Assembly: GCA_036768485.1 (NCBI GenBank)
Contig: JAVLUZ010000398.1
Coordinates: 1 to 64,000, forward strand
DNA: 64,000 nt
Direction: 5' to 3'
DNA from: Mermis nigrescens
Taxonomy: Eukaryota > Nematoda > Enoplea > Mermithida > Mermithidae
The notes beneath the pieces are model-generated. The model ran no database searches and was not told where the DNA came from. It saw nothing but the letters and a program-made list of their open reading frames with translations. The stretch's first letter is position 1. Each line of letters begins with the position of its first letter. The position numbers and the translations under genes are program-made. This document shows positions 34,447-46,734 of this stretch, one piece after another.

Positions 34447-35117
34447 CTAAGAGAAAAACGAACCTCATATCGGGGGACATATTTTCTTAACGATGCGACT
34501 TGATCAAATGTAGTTTATCTTGATAGAAATATCGTGAAGTCTTAATTATACTGATTGCATTATAATAAAGATACATTATAATAAAGTATCTGCAATTTAG
34601 CGAGTCATTTTTTGGAGCCACGAGAAAATGCGAGAAAGAAATTGCGCTTGGTAATTTCACAATATCTAATATTGATTATATCTGATCTGTTTTATACTAA
34701 AGTCATTTGAATAATCTATTAGCAGCTTAATTTGTTTAGTAATAGAGGTGCAAAATAATATCAACTTAAAAGATCCTCAAAATACGAACAAATATCGTAT
34801 CAGAATAACCTAACTATATACATAGTACGATCTCCATGTAGCCATTGTCAAAATTACAGAAGTATTAGCTACCCGCAATACTTTTACTTGAATGTAGCAA
34901 CAAGCTGTAGTAGAAGTGCAAATCAAATAGGTTCAATCAATTAGTCAATTTTAAGCAATCATGTAGAAAATGTTTGTTTTTCATCGATTCTTAGTCTTCC
35001 TTTTGCAATATTTTTCCAAAAAAATTTCATGTTTTTCTATTCTATGGGTCTATACAAAACACGCACGCGGTTAAAAGTTCTGGGACGGGGGTAAACCGGT
35101 TTTACTGGGGGAATCAG
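34447..35117. other. FAH upstream intron, start; no feature seen
   Basis: AT-rich unique-looking DNA directly upstream of the penultimate FAH exon. It must be intron if FAH continues beyond the window. Nothing codes in any frame. Confidence 0.4.
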
Positions 35118-35280
35118 TGTTTTTTTGTACAAGGTCCGTTTGTACATGTACAAAGATGGTCCCCAAAGTCTTTGTACATTTTGTACATGCAAATTTTTTC
35201 GTACTATTACTTGATATAGTAGCGATTTTAGTGTGGTAAACCGGAGTTTTTCGACCTTTGGTAGTTGATTTTAGCTAATT
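35118..35280. repeat. TTTGTACATGTACAAA palindrome repeat
   Basis: Reverse-complement match to the copy inside the hAT element (9420-9585): GTACAAGGTCCGTTTGTACA, then GTACAAAGATGGTCCC, then similar flanks for about 100 bp more. Confidence 0.75.
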
Positions 35281-35557
35281 TCGACGTAACGCGTGAGTTG
35301 ACTTGAAACAGACTAAATGCAGGTACACTAGCATGCCCGTAACGATTGTATGCACTAATCAATCGGCCCCTGCTTTGCTCGCTATAATGCTCATAGCAAA
35401 ATAAAACAACTTTAAATACAATACCACTTAGTTTTCTTTCAATCAGGATACGAAGCTAGTCAGTGTTGCTACTTGCCAGCAATTTAAAAAAGGAAACATT
35501 ATAGATTTCGTTTATTATCTGAAATTTAGAAAATTATTTAAAAAAGACACTTTTTAG

Positions 35558-38500
35558 AGGCCGCAGAATATACTTCGATTTTTTGCGGTGCTTAGAGAAA
35601 GTGTGATTTTTAGCAGATTTTGCGACTTTAGGTAGATTCTCCCTAGTCCCCTCCTTTTAAATCCTTAATAATCCACAATTCCAAGTATATTCATCTTTTT
35701 TGTTCCATCGGAGCATTTTTCTTTGCTAGTACCCTACTTTTTTAATTAGCATGATTTCACTGCATCAGTCAGAAAACACATACGGTAACATACCACAATA
35801 ATGACAACAGTCCAAGAACGCGGAAAACATTATTGTTCTTAACATAAATTAATTGCCTCTAAATTTAAAAAATATAGTTTTAAAAAAGACTCTCTAGATT
35901 TTATAACCACCGTCTACCTTTTGAAATCAATCAGACTGCATAGAATTTAAAACTGAGTTAGATATGCTCTTGATTGTCGGAAGTATAAAGTTTACTATTT
36001 TTTATTAGCTATAGTAAATATATGTTACATTCTAAACAGTCCTGTAAGTTATAGAGGTCGTTCCACATTTAAATTAACTTGGAAACGACATATAAGTTAC
36101 CTACGGAGTTACTTAAGTACCTGGCTACACTTAGCGCTGGTCAGGTTGCTAGGGCGAAGACGCCGGACTCAACCACACGACCCTCAATAACTACGGTCTC
36201 AAACTCCTCGGACCTGAATTCGTCCGTACCTACGGAGCTATTGGCAGCTATGCCCTAAAAACCTAACGCAGTAGTAATTAAGTAACCCCGGAATTTTTGC
36301 CCTAGGTCAGTTGACCTATTTTGGACCAAAATAATAATTAACGCAAAAAGCTTTGTTAACTTGCTTTCGCCAGAGAATACCTATGGCGAAAAACTATTTC
36401 TTTTCTGGTTCCTACGAGCACAATGAACAATGAAAACAACAAAAAAGAGCTCTCAACCAGCCAGTCATCTTACATAAAAATTATGAAATAATTTTTATGA
36501 TTTTTAAATTGAAATTTGGGTGTTTGAATTTGCGATAAAGAAAATAATCAAAAGACAGTCACTTGGATTATTTAAGCCGAGTAATAAAATAAGGGCCGTC
36601 CACCAATTCCGGACTAAAAGCGATTGATCACTATGAAAAAGTTTTGAAAAATGAGCTTGCTAAGCGAGAGTTGTAAACCAAGAGAAACTTAAAGTTTAAA
36701 CCTACCATTAAATTATGAAGAGAATTGTAAAAGATTTTAAACTTTAAGAAAATTGAAAAGGTGGGATGTTGGTAAATTAAAAAACAAAGTTTTTCGGCAA
36801 AAATTCCAAAATTTCACGCAAATATCAAGTGTAAGGAAGACTAACGCTCAGATTTGGTAGTAAAATAAATTTGTAGTATAAACTACATATTTACAACAAA
36901 AAGAATTGTACAAACTTTACAAAATCTACTAAGTGTAGAGAGTACTAACAGTCAAATTCCCAATTCTGATTTTACGTTAAAAAAAAAACTAGAATTTTAC
37001 TTTATTTTTATATTATTCGACCTCGCCCGACTTCTGAACAGAGAAAGTGGCGAACAAAAAATGTACAAACACGTATTTTCTACTGTCCACCACATTGCAA
37101 ACTTTAAAAATCTGAACCTAACGCCCATTGAATGTAAATAAAAAATCGGCTCGGGCCAGTTTGTTGCCCTTTGATTGTAGTAGGTTTGGTATGTGCCAAA
37201 CTTACGTTCCGCAAAATATTTGATATGATTTATCAATCAAAATACGAAAAAACCAGTTTTCTTGCCCACTTTACACCTCAGATTTCGAACTTTACACCCC
37301 ATAAACAACTCAATATAACGTTTTTTTGAACGCGGCTCGCTTCGACGTGTAGCCATTAGAAGTCACTTTATTTCTATTTTTATTTAATTAACCTCAACTT
37401 TTGGCAGAGAAATCTTGGACAAAAATCTGTTTTTTACTCATCCACCAGAGAGTAAAGTTTAAAACCCTGGTACTAACTGCGTATTGATTGTAGAAGAGTT
37501 TGCTGGTAAAGCACCTAAGATAGCCCTTGATCCGAAGTACATTTCTGTCAGAAAAAATTTCCTAAAACCTTATAACTGGAGTTGTTGGCAGACATAAACG
37601 TGTCGAAAACTCGGCCAAAATGTGCTTTTCGCCTCCAGATTTTTGCACTCTTTACACTCCCATTCGAGAACTGAGGCGAAATTCAAAAAAAACAAAAGAG
37701 TGTTATCTGCAGAACCTAAATAGATATATGAGTCAAATAAAGTACATGGTTTTGCCAAAAGAGGTAAAAAAATGAAAAAAGTCAGCATTCAGAAGATTCG
37801 AACCCGTCATTCTTTGTTCAATACCGCATCCGAGAACGGAGTCGTCAACCACCTGCGCCAACTCGACATATCAGCAGATTTCAGCTTGATTATCCTATTT
37901 TGAAAGATATTCATCATTCTACTGAAGTTTAAGAATAGTGCATTTATGATGATAAAAATAATTATTTATTAAAGACAGCTCAAAAAACCTCTGAAATACG
38001 AAGAATCTGATCAAAAATATGCAATACGGAGTTATCTATCGGCATTAGAAAATAGATGTAGGTATAATTCAAAGTTCACCTCTTTATACCTCAACAAACA
38101 CTGGACTGTAGAAAAGTTTAAAGGTCAGATTCGTTATTCTGACCTTACGGAGAACATTTTTAAAAAAATTCATTATCCACGACGCTGTGGGCGCAAAAAT
38201 GCTTCTCGGTGTAAACTTTACACTTGTGCTAATATCGCAATATTGGGTGTATAAAACAAAATGAACTGGGATCCTGTAAGCGCTAAAGGTCAGGGCACCT
38301 TTTAAGACATAATTAGCATGTTCCGCCTACTTAGCGGAGTAGTTGAAGAGATATCGTTTTTCGTCTCGAAGCCTTTACACTAAAACGATCACAAGATCAA
38401 GAAATATTGCGTTATAGAAAGAAAAAGATTGATTTGAGATTTTGCTAACCCTCTACATTATAGAACCGATTGGACTGCACAGAAACCAAAATTGAGTTAG

Positions 38501-38884
38501 ATAAGCTGAAGGACACGCAAAGAGTAAAAACACGTATACTTTACGCTTTTGTGCAACAACCATTGAGTGTAAAGTAATTTTAAGGTCAGATTCGTAATCT
38601 ACAGCTGGAGGCAACATTTTCAAAAAACATTGGCCCTCCGCAAATTATTTGATTTTTTGCTTTACACTTTACACGCTCATTGCTAACTTAGTATTGATGT
38701 GTAAACAAAAGAAAAAAACACGGGCATCGAATTTTTAATTTATTCATCGATTAAAAAAATCGCACCTCCCAGGTGTGTGCCGTTGTTGCTGTGAGCGGGG
38801 ACACAAATTTCGCAGTCGCTGTGATAAACATATAAGAGAAAGGATGGCCAAGTATATTATAGGTAGCGCTATCGCGCTACCTAT
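35558..38884 (+). mobile_element. Repeat family B copy 2
   Basis: Starts AGGCCGCAGAATATACTTCG and ends in a perfect 11-bp stem, ATAGGTAGCGC-TATC-GCGCTACCTAT (38859-38884). Dense in GTGTAAA/TTTACAC. A 300-bp block near 36060-36300 is unlike the rest and may be a nested piece (shared GCGCTGGTC string with 770-1120). No conserved ORF. Confidence 0.75.
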
Positions 38885-39019
38885 GATAATAAGTTTAACA
38901 TATGTATTCATTAACTGCAGTCTTTTCCATTCCAAATGGTGTATTTCCGATTTACGGCTTATTAATGTACATGATTACAATAAAGCTGCATATCTTTGTC
39001 GACTTCTGTGCACAGTAGT

Positions 39020-41227
39020 GTGATTGCTGGTTCATTTTAAACCACTTTTGCAGGCAATTTACATCAATTAAACGATTGCTCTCCATGTGCAAGATTTTGT
39101 GAAACATATTATAAACACGGCTAAGAAGGATTTAACTTTAATGCAACCCATTTAAGACAAAATTACATCTCTTCAATGATCTAAGGACACTTGAACATAA
39201 TTTTTAAATCACTTTAGATTACTTTTGAGGGTAAACAAACTCACTTAATTGATGTCTCACATATGAATCCTTGAAAATTTCTTGACTTCAGTTACAAAGT
39301 CTCTGCAAGTCTATCGAATTAAGGTTAACACGTAATGTAAACTTTACACAAACACATAGCGTAAAGAATATTTTAGTCGGATTCGTAATTTTGATATTGC
39401 TCCGATATTACTTTCAACATTTATGGAAAAATGAGTCTCCATAATGTTTTAAAGACAAATAAACATTAGGTTTAAACCACTTTGCAATACTGCTGAGTGT
39501 AAGCAAGCGCGCCCAACTGACGTATATATTTCATTCCCTGTAAATTTTTAGATCTCAGGAAAAAATTTCGGTTTTTGCAATGCTCTAGAACAAAGGCTAA
39601 CATGCAGTGTAAAAAATTACTCGGATATTATGATCAACATTCATGAAAAAATTATGTCTCTACAATGGTCTGAGGACAAATAAACAATGAGTGTAAACTA
39701 CTTTACATCACTGTTGGATGTAAACAAACGCGCCTACGTGACGTCTCACATTTGATCCTTTGAAAATTTTTAGACTCCAGGAAAAAATTAGGTTTCTGGA
39801 ATGCTCAAAAACGAAGATAAATACATATGTAGTGTAAACTTCATGTAAACACCTAGTGTAAAGAAAATTTTGGTCAGATTCGTAATTTTGATATTGTTCC
39901 GATATTACGATTAATATTTATGAAAAAAATTAAGTCTCCATAATGTTCTATGGGCAAACTAACAATTGGTGTAAACCACTTTACAACACTGTAGAGTGTA
40001 AACATATGCGCCAGACTGGCATATCAAATTTGGTTCCTGGTCCATTTCTAGACTTGATAATCGTGTCCCTGACTCATAACCGGAGAAGCAGGCAGAAAAA
40101 ACAAGACAGAAACGCATTTTAAACACCAAATTTTTGACTTTACACTCGCTAAATATTAATGTATAGACAATTTGCTTTGACATGCACCCGATATAAAGCA
40201 CTTTATTTTTATTCTATTAGACTTATCCCGACTTCTGGACGGAGAAAGTGGCGAACAAAAAACGCAACAAAAACGTATTTTCCATCATTTAGAACACTGT
40301 AAACTTTAAAATTCCGTACCGAACTCCCCATTGAGTTTAAAGAAATTCGGTTTGGTACAATTTGTAGCTTTTAAATCGTAGTACATTCCTGTGTGCCAAA
40401 ATTCTCTTGCAAAAATTATTTGGTATGATTTATTAATCAAAATTCGGAAAAAACGTGTTTTTTCGCCCATTTTTTACCTCTGATTTCGAACTTTACACCC
40501 CCATAAATAACTCAATATTGCGTTTTTTTAAATGCGGTTTGCTGCGATGTGTAGCCCCTGAGAGGCACTTTATTACTGCTGTATTCAATTCACCCTGACT
40601 CATAAGCGGGAAAATTTGGCAGAGAAATCTTAGTTAAAATCCGTTTTTTACACCATCCACTAGAGTGTAAACTTTAAACCCCAGGATCTAACTCACCATA
40701 GAGCATAGAAGACTTTGCTTATATGCAGAATGTAGCCCTTGATCCGCTCTACATTTCTGTCAGAAAACATTTTAAAAAACTCATAACCGGAGTTAGTATC
40801 GGACATAAGCAGGTTGAAAACTCGACCAAAAAGTGCTTTTTCACCCCCAGATTTTCGCACTCTTTACACTGCCATTCGATAACTAATGCGAATTTCAAAA
40901 ACAAAAAAGTGCCATCTGTAGAATTCATCCCTCTATTATCCTATGCTGTTCAATTCTTCGAGTCATCAATACTCAGTTGTCCACATGCCGCAGTAAAAAG
41001 GTCCCAAAATTTGTCCTATGTTATAACGTTACACAAAAACTTTACACCTTCTTTACACAGTCAGTTTTGAGTTTCAAGAAAAACAAAAAAACACGGGCAG
41101 CGAATTTTTTTATTATCTTTCTTTTAAAAAAACCGCACCTTCCAGAAGTGTCCCGTTATAGCTGTAGGGGTGCACAGGTGTTAGGGGTACCCAAGTATAT
41201 TATAGGTACGCGCTAACGCGCTACCTA
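39020..41227 (+). mobile_element. Repeat family B copy 3, lacking the AGGCCGCAG start
   Basis: In direct tandem after copy 2, ending with TAGGTACGCGCTAACGCGCTACCTA (41203-41227). The internal order (CATAACCGGAG...GGCAGAAAAAACAAGACAG, then TTTACACTC) follows copy 1 closely. The left limit is approximate because no start motif was found. Confidence 0.65.
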
Positions 41228-41429
41228 AGATTTTTCAAGAAGAAATTATTTATTGAAACCTTAACTTGATTATGCTGTCGAATACTTATCAGCCTATATA
41301 CGATTTGTATTTGTGATCAACGTACTCAGGATAAACTGATTCGTTAAAGAGGAAGTCAAAATGTAAGTATGTAGGTATGCTACGAAACTATGCTATAATG
41401 TTTTCAGAACGATAGGAAATATATGTGGT

Positions 41430-42070
41430 ACGTGCGTACATATGTATCCAGGGGCGTAAGCAGCCTATGCACGCTACCCGTCCCTCCCTCCTGAGATTGA
41501 AAAAATATTCTAATTTTTTTACAAGGAATCCCAAAATGGGGAAAATTAAAAATTCTCTCAGTCTAATAAAACAGCCAAAATACGTTTTTAGCATACGCTG
41601 TGCTACTATACTCAAAATTTTCCAGCGCTTAGCGCGGGATTCTTTGTTTTCTATGATATTTCTATTTTTGCTAGTCTAGAGTTGACTTAAAAATAGTGAA
41701 TATGTGAAACTTATCATTTTCTAGATTGGTTTTATTTGGGAAACGGCAAAATTAAAATGCAAATTGATAATTTCGAAAGTGTTTTATAGACAAGCTTGAA
41801 CTTGATGTTGACAAATTAGTCATACGAATAGATTAAGCGGTTTATTTTCGATATCCGAGTTGAAAATCAGGCAGAAAATTTTTCGGATTTTTTGAAATTT
41901 TTCCTATTCAATGGTAGATGTTGTCGAGAAACGCTCGAGCATGTTATTATTTTCGCGTATTTTGTAGTGTTTCTTGAAATGGCGTATCTCCTAATGGCTT
42001 TCAAAATATAGGACTTAAAACTTTCGCATTCTTCCCCCCTCCCCCAAATAAAATTCTGGTATGCCCCTGT
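41430..42070. repeat. Probable dispersed element, CCAGGGGCGTAAGC ends
   Basis: Left end ATCCAGGGGCGTAAGCAGCC and right end CTGGTATGCCCCTGTAAGTA pair as GGGGC...GCCCC inverted termini about 600 bp apart. The interior contains TTCCAGCGCTTAGCGCGGG. No coding signal. Similar in style to the family G elements. Confidence 0.5.
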
Positions 42071-42099
42071 AAGTAGCGATGATTAATTTCACGTAATCT

Positions 42100-45023
42100 T
42101 CCTACTTTTCCAAAAAAATTTTCGAAGACTTGAGTTCGGTACTGAAGGTACTTTAGATGTACTATGTGACATACTATGTACTATTAGATATTAGATATAC
42201 TATTAGATATACTATATACTTAGATGTACTTACAAGATGTACTATGTGAATTTCCCTCTTCAGCCTCTACTGCACGCAAAATCACGACCGGCGATCAGGT
42301 ATAAAGCAATATGTTATAGCTAAACCAACTTTTTGAAAATTATGAAAAGGTGGGAGTTTACGTGTAACAGACTACGGTTGGAAATCAAGTATTAAAATTC
42401 AATTTTTTGAATAAGATTGCAATTGCATCGCGCGTGCAATGCATAATGTGTACCTATGTGAACTGGTGCTCACACATGGGCGTGGTTTGGGTGTCTGGGC
42501 CCTCGTTAATCTGTGGCTGACCCCCAATCGATAGAAAGACGCCAGAATTGAATTTTTGACGACTTTACTAAAAAATACCACTACAAATTGTAGCATCAAA
42601 AAATAGCATCATTTCCCCAGAATGTCGCTGCTGCCTGCTCTATGCTGGTGCTTATCTAACAAAATTAAAAGCTGGATTATACATTGTTGTAACTTCGGCT
42701 TCGCGCTTTTTACATTGAGCACACAAAGCCTCCAAGATGTACGACCTCATTGAAGATTTAGTGTTGCAGTATAAATTGGTACACTCCACCTGGCTAAAAT
42801 TAGCCTAAATTTGGACTTCCCAAATTTTGCGACCAGTCCAATCTAAAATGTTAAACGCCAAGGTGAATAAAAACATTAAGCATGAATGTAGAGGCAATAG
42901 GTACGTACACTATACTACATGTAGTTCTCGGTACATTTAGAACAACTAGCATAATACAAGAACCGAAAGGCCGTACAAAATTCAAAAGATGTTTTGGAAC
43001 CAATAAAAAATACTCTACCTAATCCAGCTTATTTCCATTGCTAAAGCGACCCATTTACAGGTCTAAAATTAAGACTGAAGTTCAGCAAAAAAATCTTTGA
43101 ATAAGCGGTAATAAAGCTTCCACGAAGTGAACGCTATTGCAAAAACAAAACATACGAGCATGCAGAGTGCGTTTATCTTTCTGCAGAATGATAAAAGTTA
43201 TATCAAAAACAAAATGAGTGTTGAAAAAGTTATTTTTTACAAAATTCGGAAGCAGTCAATTTTCCTGAAAAATTCAAAACCCGAAACTTATGTGCATGGT
43301 ATAAAAGCCTGGGACGTTTCTGTGAGGTTTTCTTTGCCAAGACCTATCGGATGGGTCAAATTTCATTCATTTTTGTGACAGGTCATGGGGACCGAATATG
43401 CGAATCTTAACGGAAATCGCTCACATACAGCGCGCGGAATGGAACTCAACATTTCTCACTGTAAAGTGAGTGGGAATACCGCTAGACCACTTATAATCTG
43501 TTTCACAAAAGTTCGGTCATAAATTTTAAAACTATCACCGACAACATGCTGACGAAAGATTCGCGATTTTAGCATTGATTTAATGTAATGCTTTTATTTC
43601 GTAGAAACATAAGTCATGCAAAAAGTAGTAAAAAAACGATAAAAAACGCCATAAAGAATAGGAGGAAAACGCATTAATATTGTTCTACAGGAGGTCACTT
43701 GGGCAGTGATGCCATTTAGAATTGGCCCCCGAAGCAAAAGAAGCTGTTAGGTCGGTTTTTCAAACTTATTAATAAAAGAATTTAAAGAGTCTGAGCATCT
43801 ATAGTCAGTTTCACTCAACTTCGGTCATATAAATTTTAAAACTATCTACGGCAATAAGCTGACAGATTGCGAATATAGCATTGATCTGATATATGAATAT
43901 CGAAATCCTCGGCCAACTATCGACGAAAATTCTTAGAATTTATGCACAAAGTTATGTGAAACAGACTATAGTTTCGTGAGGTAATGAATTCCCACTTATT
44001 GCATTCTTGGTTACCAAACGAAGTTTTCTCAATTTCAGTTCTGTAAGGTAGTTGATAAACAGGATATTTTGTGAACAATCTTAAAGCGGTTCTTTGAAAG
44101 TTCCAGAAATTTCAGAAAGTTTCCTTTTTTCGATGTTTTTTACATATTTGAAAGATTCATTCCGATCGATTCTAATTCTCTGTTCTTCTAGTGAATCCAG
44201 GATGAGCCGGGCTAACCTTTCCTTATAATTCAATCGCTCTATCCTCAAAAACGCGACGTTGCGTTTTGAGGGCACGTCGTTTTTACTATACAATAAATAA
44301 TTTTGAGGTTTTTTGAACTTTCCTGAACGAACGAAAAGGATCTCAGAACATGAGATATAGTTCATTAGAAAGAACATTAAATTTTCTAGCTATTTACTGA
44401 AAAAAAAATTTTTAAATATATCAGGAACTCATAAAATAGTAGCTGAAAAACATCAAAAGCTACAGTATGACAGCTTTCCTGGCGGCCATATTGAAAAACT
44501 TGAATTCTTTAGTAAACCAGACAAATAGGATATCATTCAAACGAGCTTTTTTGGGCTTTCTAAGATAGGCTCAAACACTTAAAATTATGAAAAATAGCAC
44601 AAGTAAAATGCATACCTTATGGGGGCAGCCATAACTAAAAAAATTAAATTGGAATTGCAGGACAAAGTATTCAGAAACACGAAAAACAAAAAAAGGCAAA
44701 ATTTAGAGCACGAAAATGTCTAACTATTTTTGCTATTTTTCAAAATATGATACTTAACCTGTTTACTGGAGTGACCAAGCAAAGTTTGAGCACTTTTTTG
44801 AGCCTAGCATACTGTAGACATAAGCTAGCTATACGTTTTTGGCAAAATAGATTCATTTTAAAATTATCTACTCTAAAACACTTTATTTTATAAAAATCCG
44901 TTCAGTAGTTCTTGAGTTCATCTCAAAAAACCTCACTTCACTAAAATGATCTATTCGATGGTGAGCGGGTTCATCAGCTTTGACCGACTGTCACACTGTA
45001 GGCATGTTATTACATTAAACATC
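42100..45023. other. Unassigned AT-rich DNA
   Basis: Includes a CACATGGGCGTGG...CTGCTCTATGCTGG repeat remnant (42470-42650) and, at 43490-43970, two copies of GTTTCAC(A/T)..TTCGGTCATA(A/T)A (also near 1700-1870 and 48470), so it is partly dispersed repeat. A 98-codon minus-strand ORF at 44081-44377 is Lys/Arg/Glu-rich and unrecognised. No gene supported. Confidence 0.4.
42170..42250. repeat. Degenerate simple repeat (GTACTATTAGATATACTAT type)
   Basis: Short words AGATGTACTATGTGA and ATTAGATATACT repeat over about 80 bp. Confidence 0.7.
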
Positions 45024-46256
45024 ATAGGTGGAGCGATAGCGCTGCCTATAATATACTTGGCAACAATTCCTTTTTCTTATATGTTTATCACAGCGAGTGC
45101 GAAATTTGTGCCCCCCTCCCTCATAGCAACAATGGCACACAACTGAGAGGTGCGGTTTTTTTAATCGATGGATAATTTAAAAATTCGATGCCCGTTTTTT
45201 GTTTACACTCAATACCGAGTTAGCAATGAGTGTGTAAAGTGTAAACCAAAAAATTAAATAATTTGTGGAGAGCTAATTTTTTAAATGTTGCATCCGAGTT
45301 GTAGATTACGAATCTGAACTTAAAAATTTCTTTACACTCAATAGTTGTTATACAAAAAGTGTAAAGTATGCGTGTTTATTACTCTATGCGTATCCTTTAG
45401 CTTATCTCAACTCAATTTTGGTTTCTGTGCAGTCCAATTAGTTTTATAATGCAGATGGTTACAATATCTCAGAACTGAATTTTCTTTTCTCTTTCAACGC
45501 AATATTTCTTGATCTGTGATCGTTTTAGTGTACAGGGTTCGAGACGAAAAACGAAGTTTCTCCAACTACTCCGCTAAGTAAGCGGAACATGCTAAATATG
45601 CTTAAAATTTACCTTGACCTCAGTGTTACAGATCCTAGTTTATTTTGTTTCTATACACCCAATGTTGCGTTATATGCACAAGTGTAAAGTTTACACTGAG
45701 AAGCACTTTTCCGCCCAGAGCATTGGGTATCAAACAATTTGCGGAGAGCCAAGTTTTTAAAATGTTGCCCCTGAGTTGTGAGATTACTGAATCCGACCTT
45801 GAAATTTCTTTACACTCAATGGTTGTTGCACAAAAAGTGTAAAGTATGCGGGTTTTTTACTGTTAGCGTGTCCGAAAGCTTGTCTAGCCTCAATTTCGGG
45901 TTTCTGTGCAGTCCAATTGGTTTTATAATGTAGAAGGCTACAGTATCTCAAAATGAAAAATTTGTTTCTCTTTTCAACGCAATGTTTCTTGATCTGTGAT
46001 TATTTTTAGTGTAAAGGGTTCGAGACGAAAAGAGAAATTTCTCTAGCACTCCCCAGAATTCCCGGCGCTGCCCACCTATGGATATATGACCTGAATTATT
46101 AAACAAAAGAAGGGAACTAGCTTAAAGAGAAATGCTCTGATGGAACAAAAAAGGTAAATATACTTTAATTTCTTCATTGCTAAGGATGTAAAAGGAGGGG
46201 ACTCAGGGAAAATTTCCCTTTAAACAACGGAAAAATCTCAGTATATTCTGCGGCCT
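45024..46256 (-). mobile_element. Repeat family B copy 4 (reversed)
   Basis: The right edge at 46256 is the complement of AGGCCGCAGAATATACT. The left edge is the hairpin ATAGGTGGAGC..GCTGCCTAT (45024-45049). The interior is rich in TTTACAC, including two near-identical ~450-bp blocks (45190-45560 and 45700-46030). Confidence 0.75.
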
Positions 46257-46547
46257 ACGAAAAATGAAGGTGTGGTCCAGAAAGCGTATTTAAGAGTTCC
46301 GCGCAAGAGCATTGAAGACACTTTCATGACTATTAAATAATCAATGTATTATTTATTCAATAAAATCTTGACCTTCCACAATGCTCTGGAGTAAAAGATA
46401 ATAGTGTAAACTTTACACCTACATGGCCAACTCAATAGTTTTTCTTGAGAAACCACAAAAAATTTATTTTAATTTTCCAGAATAAAGTAATCAAGATGCT
46501 CGCCATCATAATCGAAATTACTACGGAAAACCTGCAGAAACGCGCAT

Positions 46548-46734
46548 AGGCCGCAGAATATACTTCGATTGTTGCGTTGTTTAGGGGAAGTCTAACTGTC
46601 TAACACATTCCTATGGCTTCTGCGCATATAGGGAAATTTTCCCGAGTCCCCTCCTTTTACATCCTTAGCAATGAAAAAATTCAAGTATAATTACCTTTTT
46701 TGTTCCATCGGAGCATTTCTCTTTGCTAGTGGAC
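46548..46734 (+). repeat. Repeat family B left-end fragment, head-to-head with copy 4
   Basis: Starts AGGCCGCAGAATATACTTCG and runs through CCTTTTTTGTTCCATCGGAG, then stops where the LINE begins. With copy 4 it forms inverted arms around a 290-bp centre. Confidence 0.75.

Noticed and set aside
44081..44377. 98-codon Lys/Arg-rich minus-strand ORF
   Set aside because: No motif, splice context or repeat relationship to support it as a gene.
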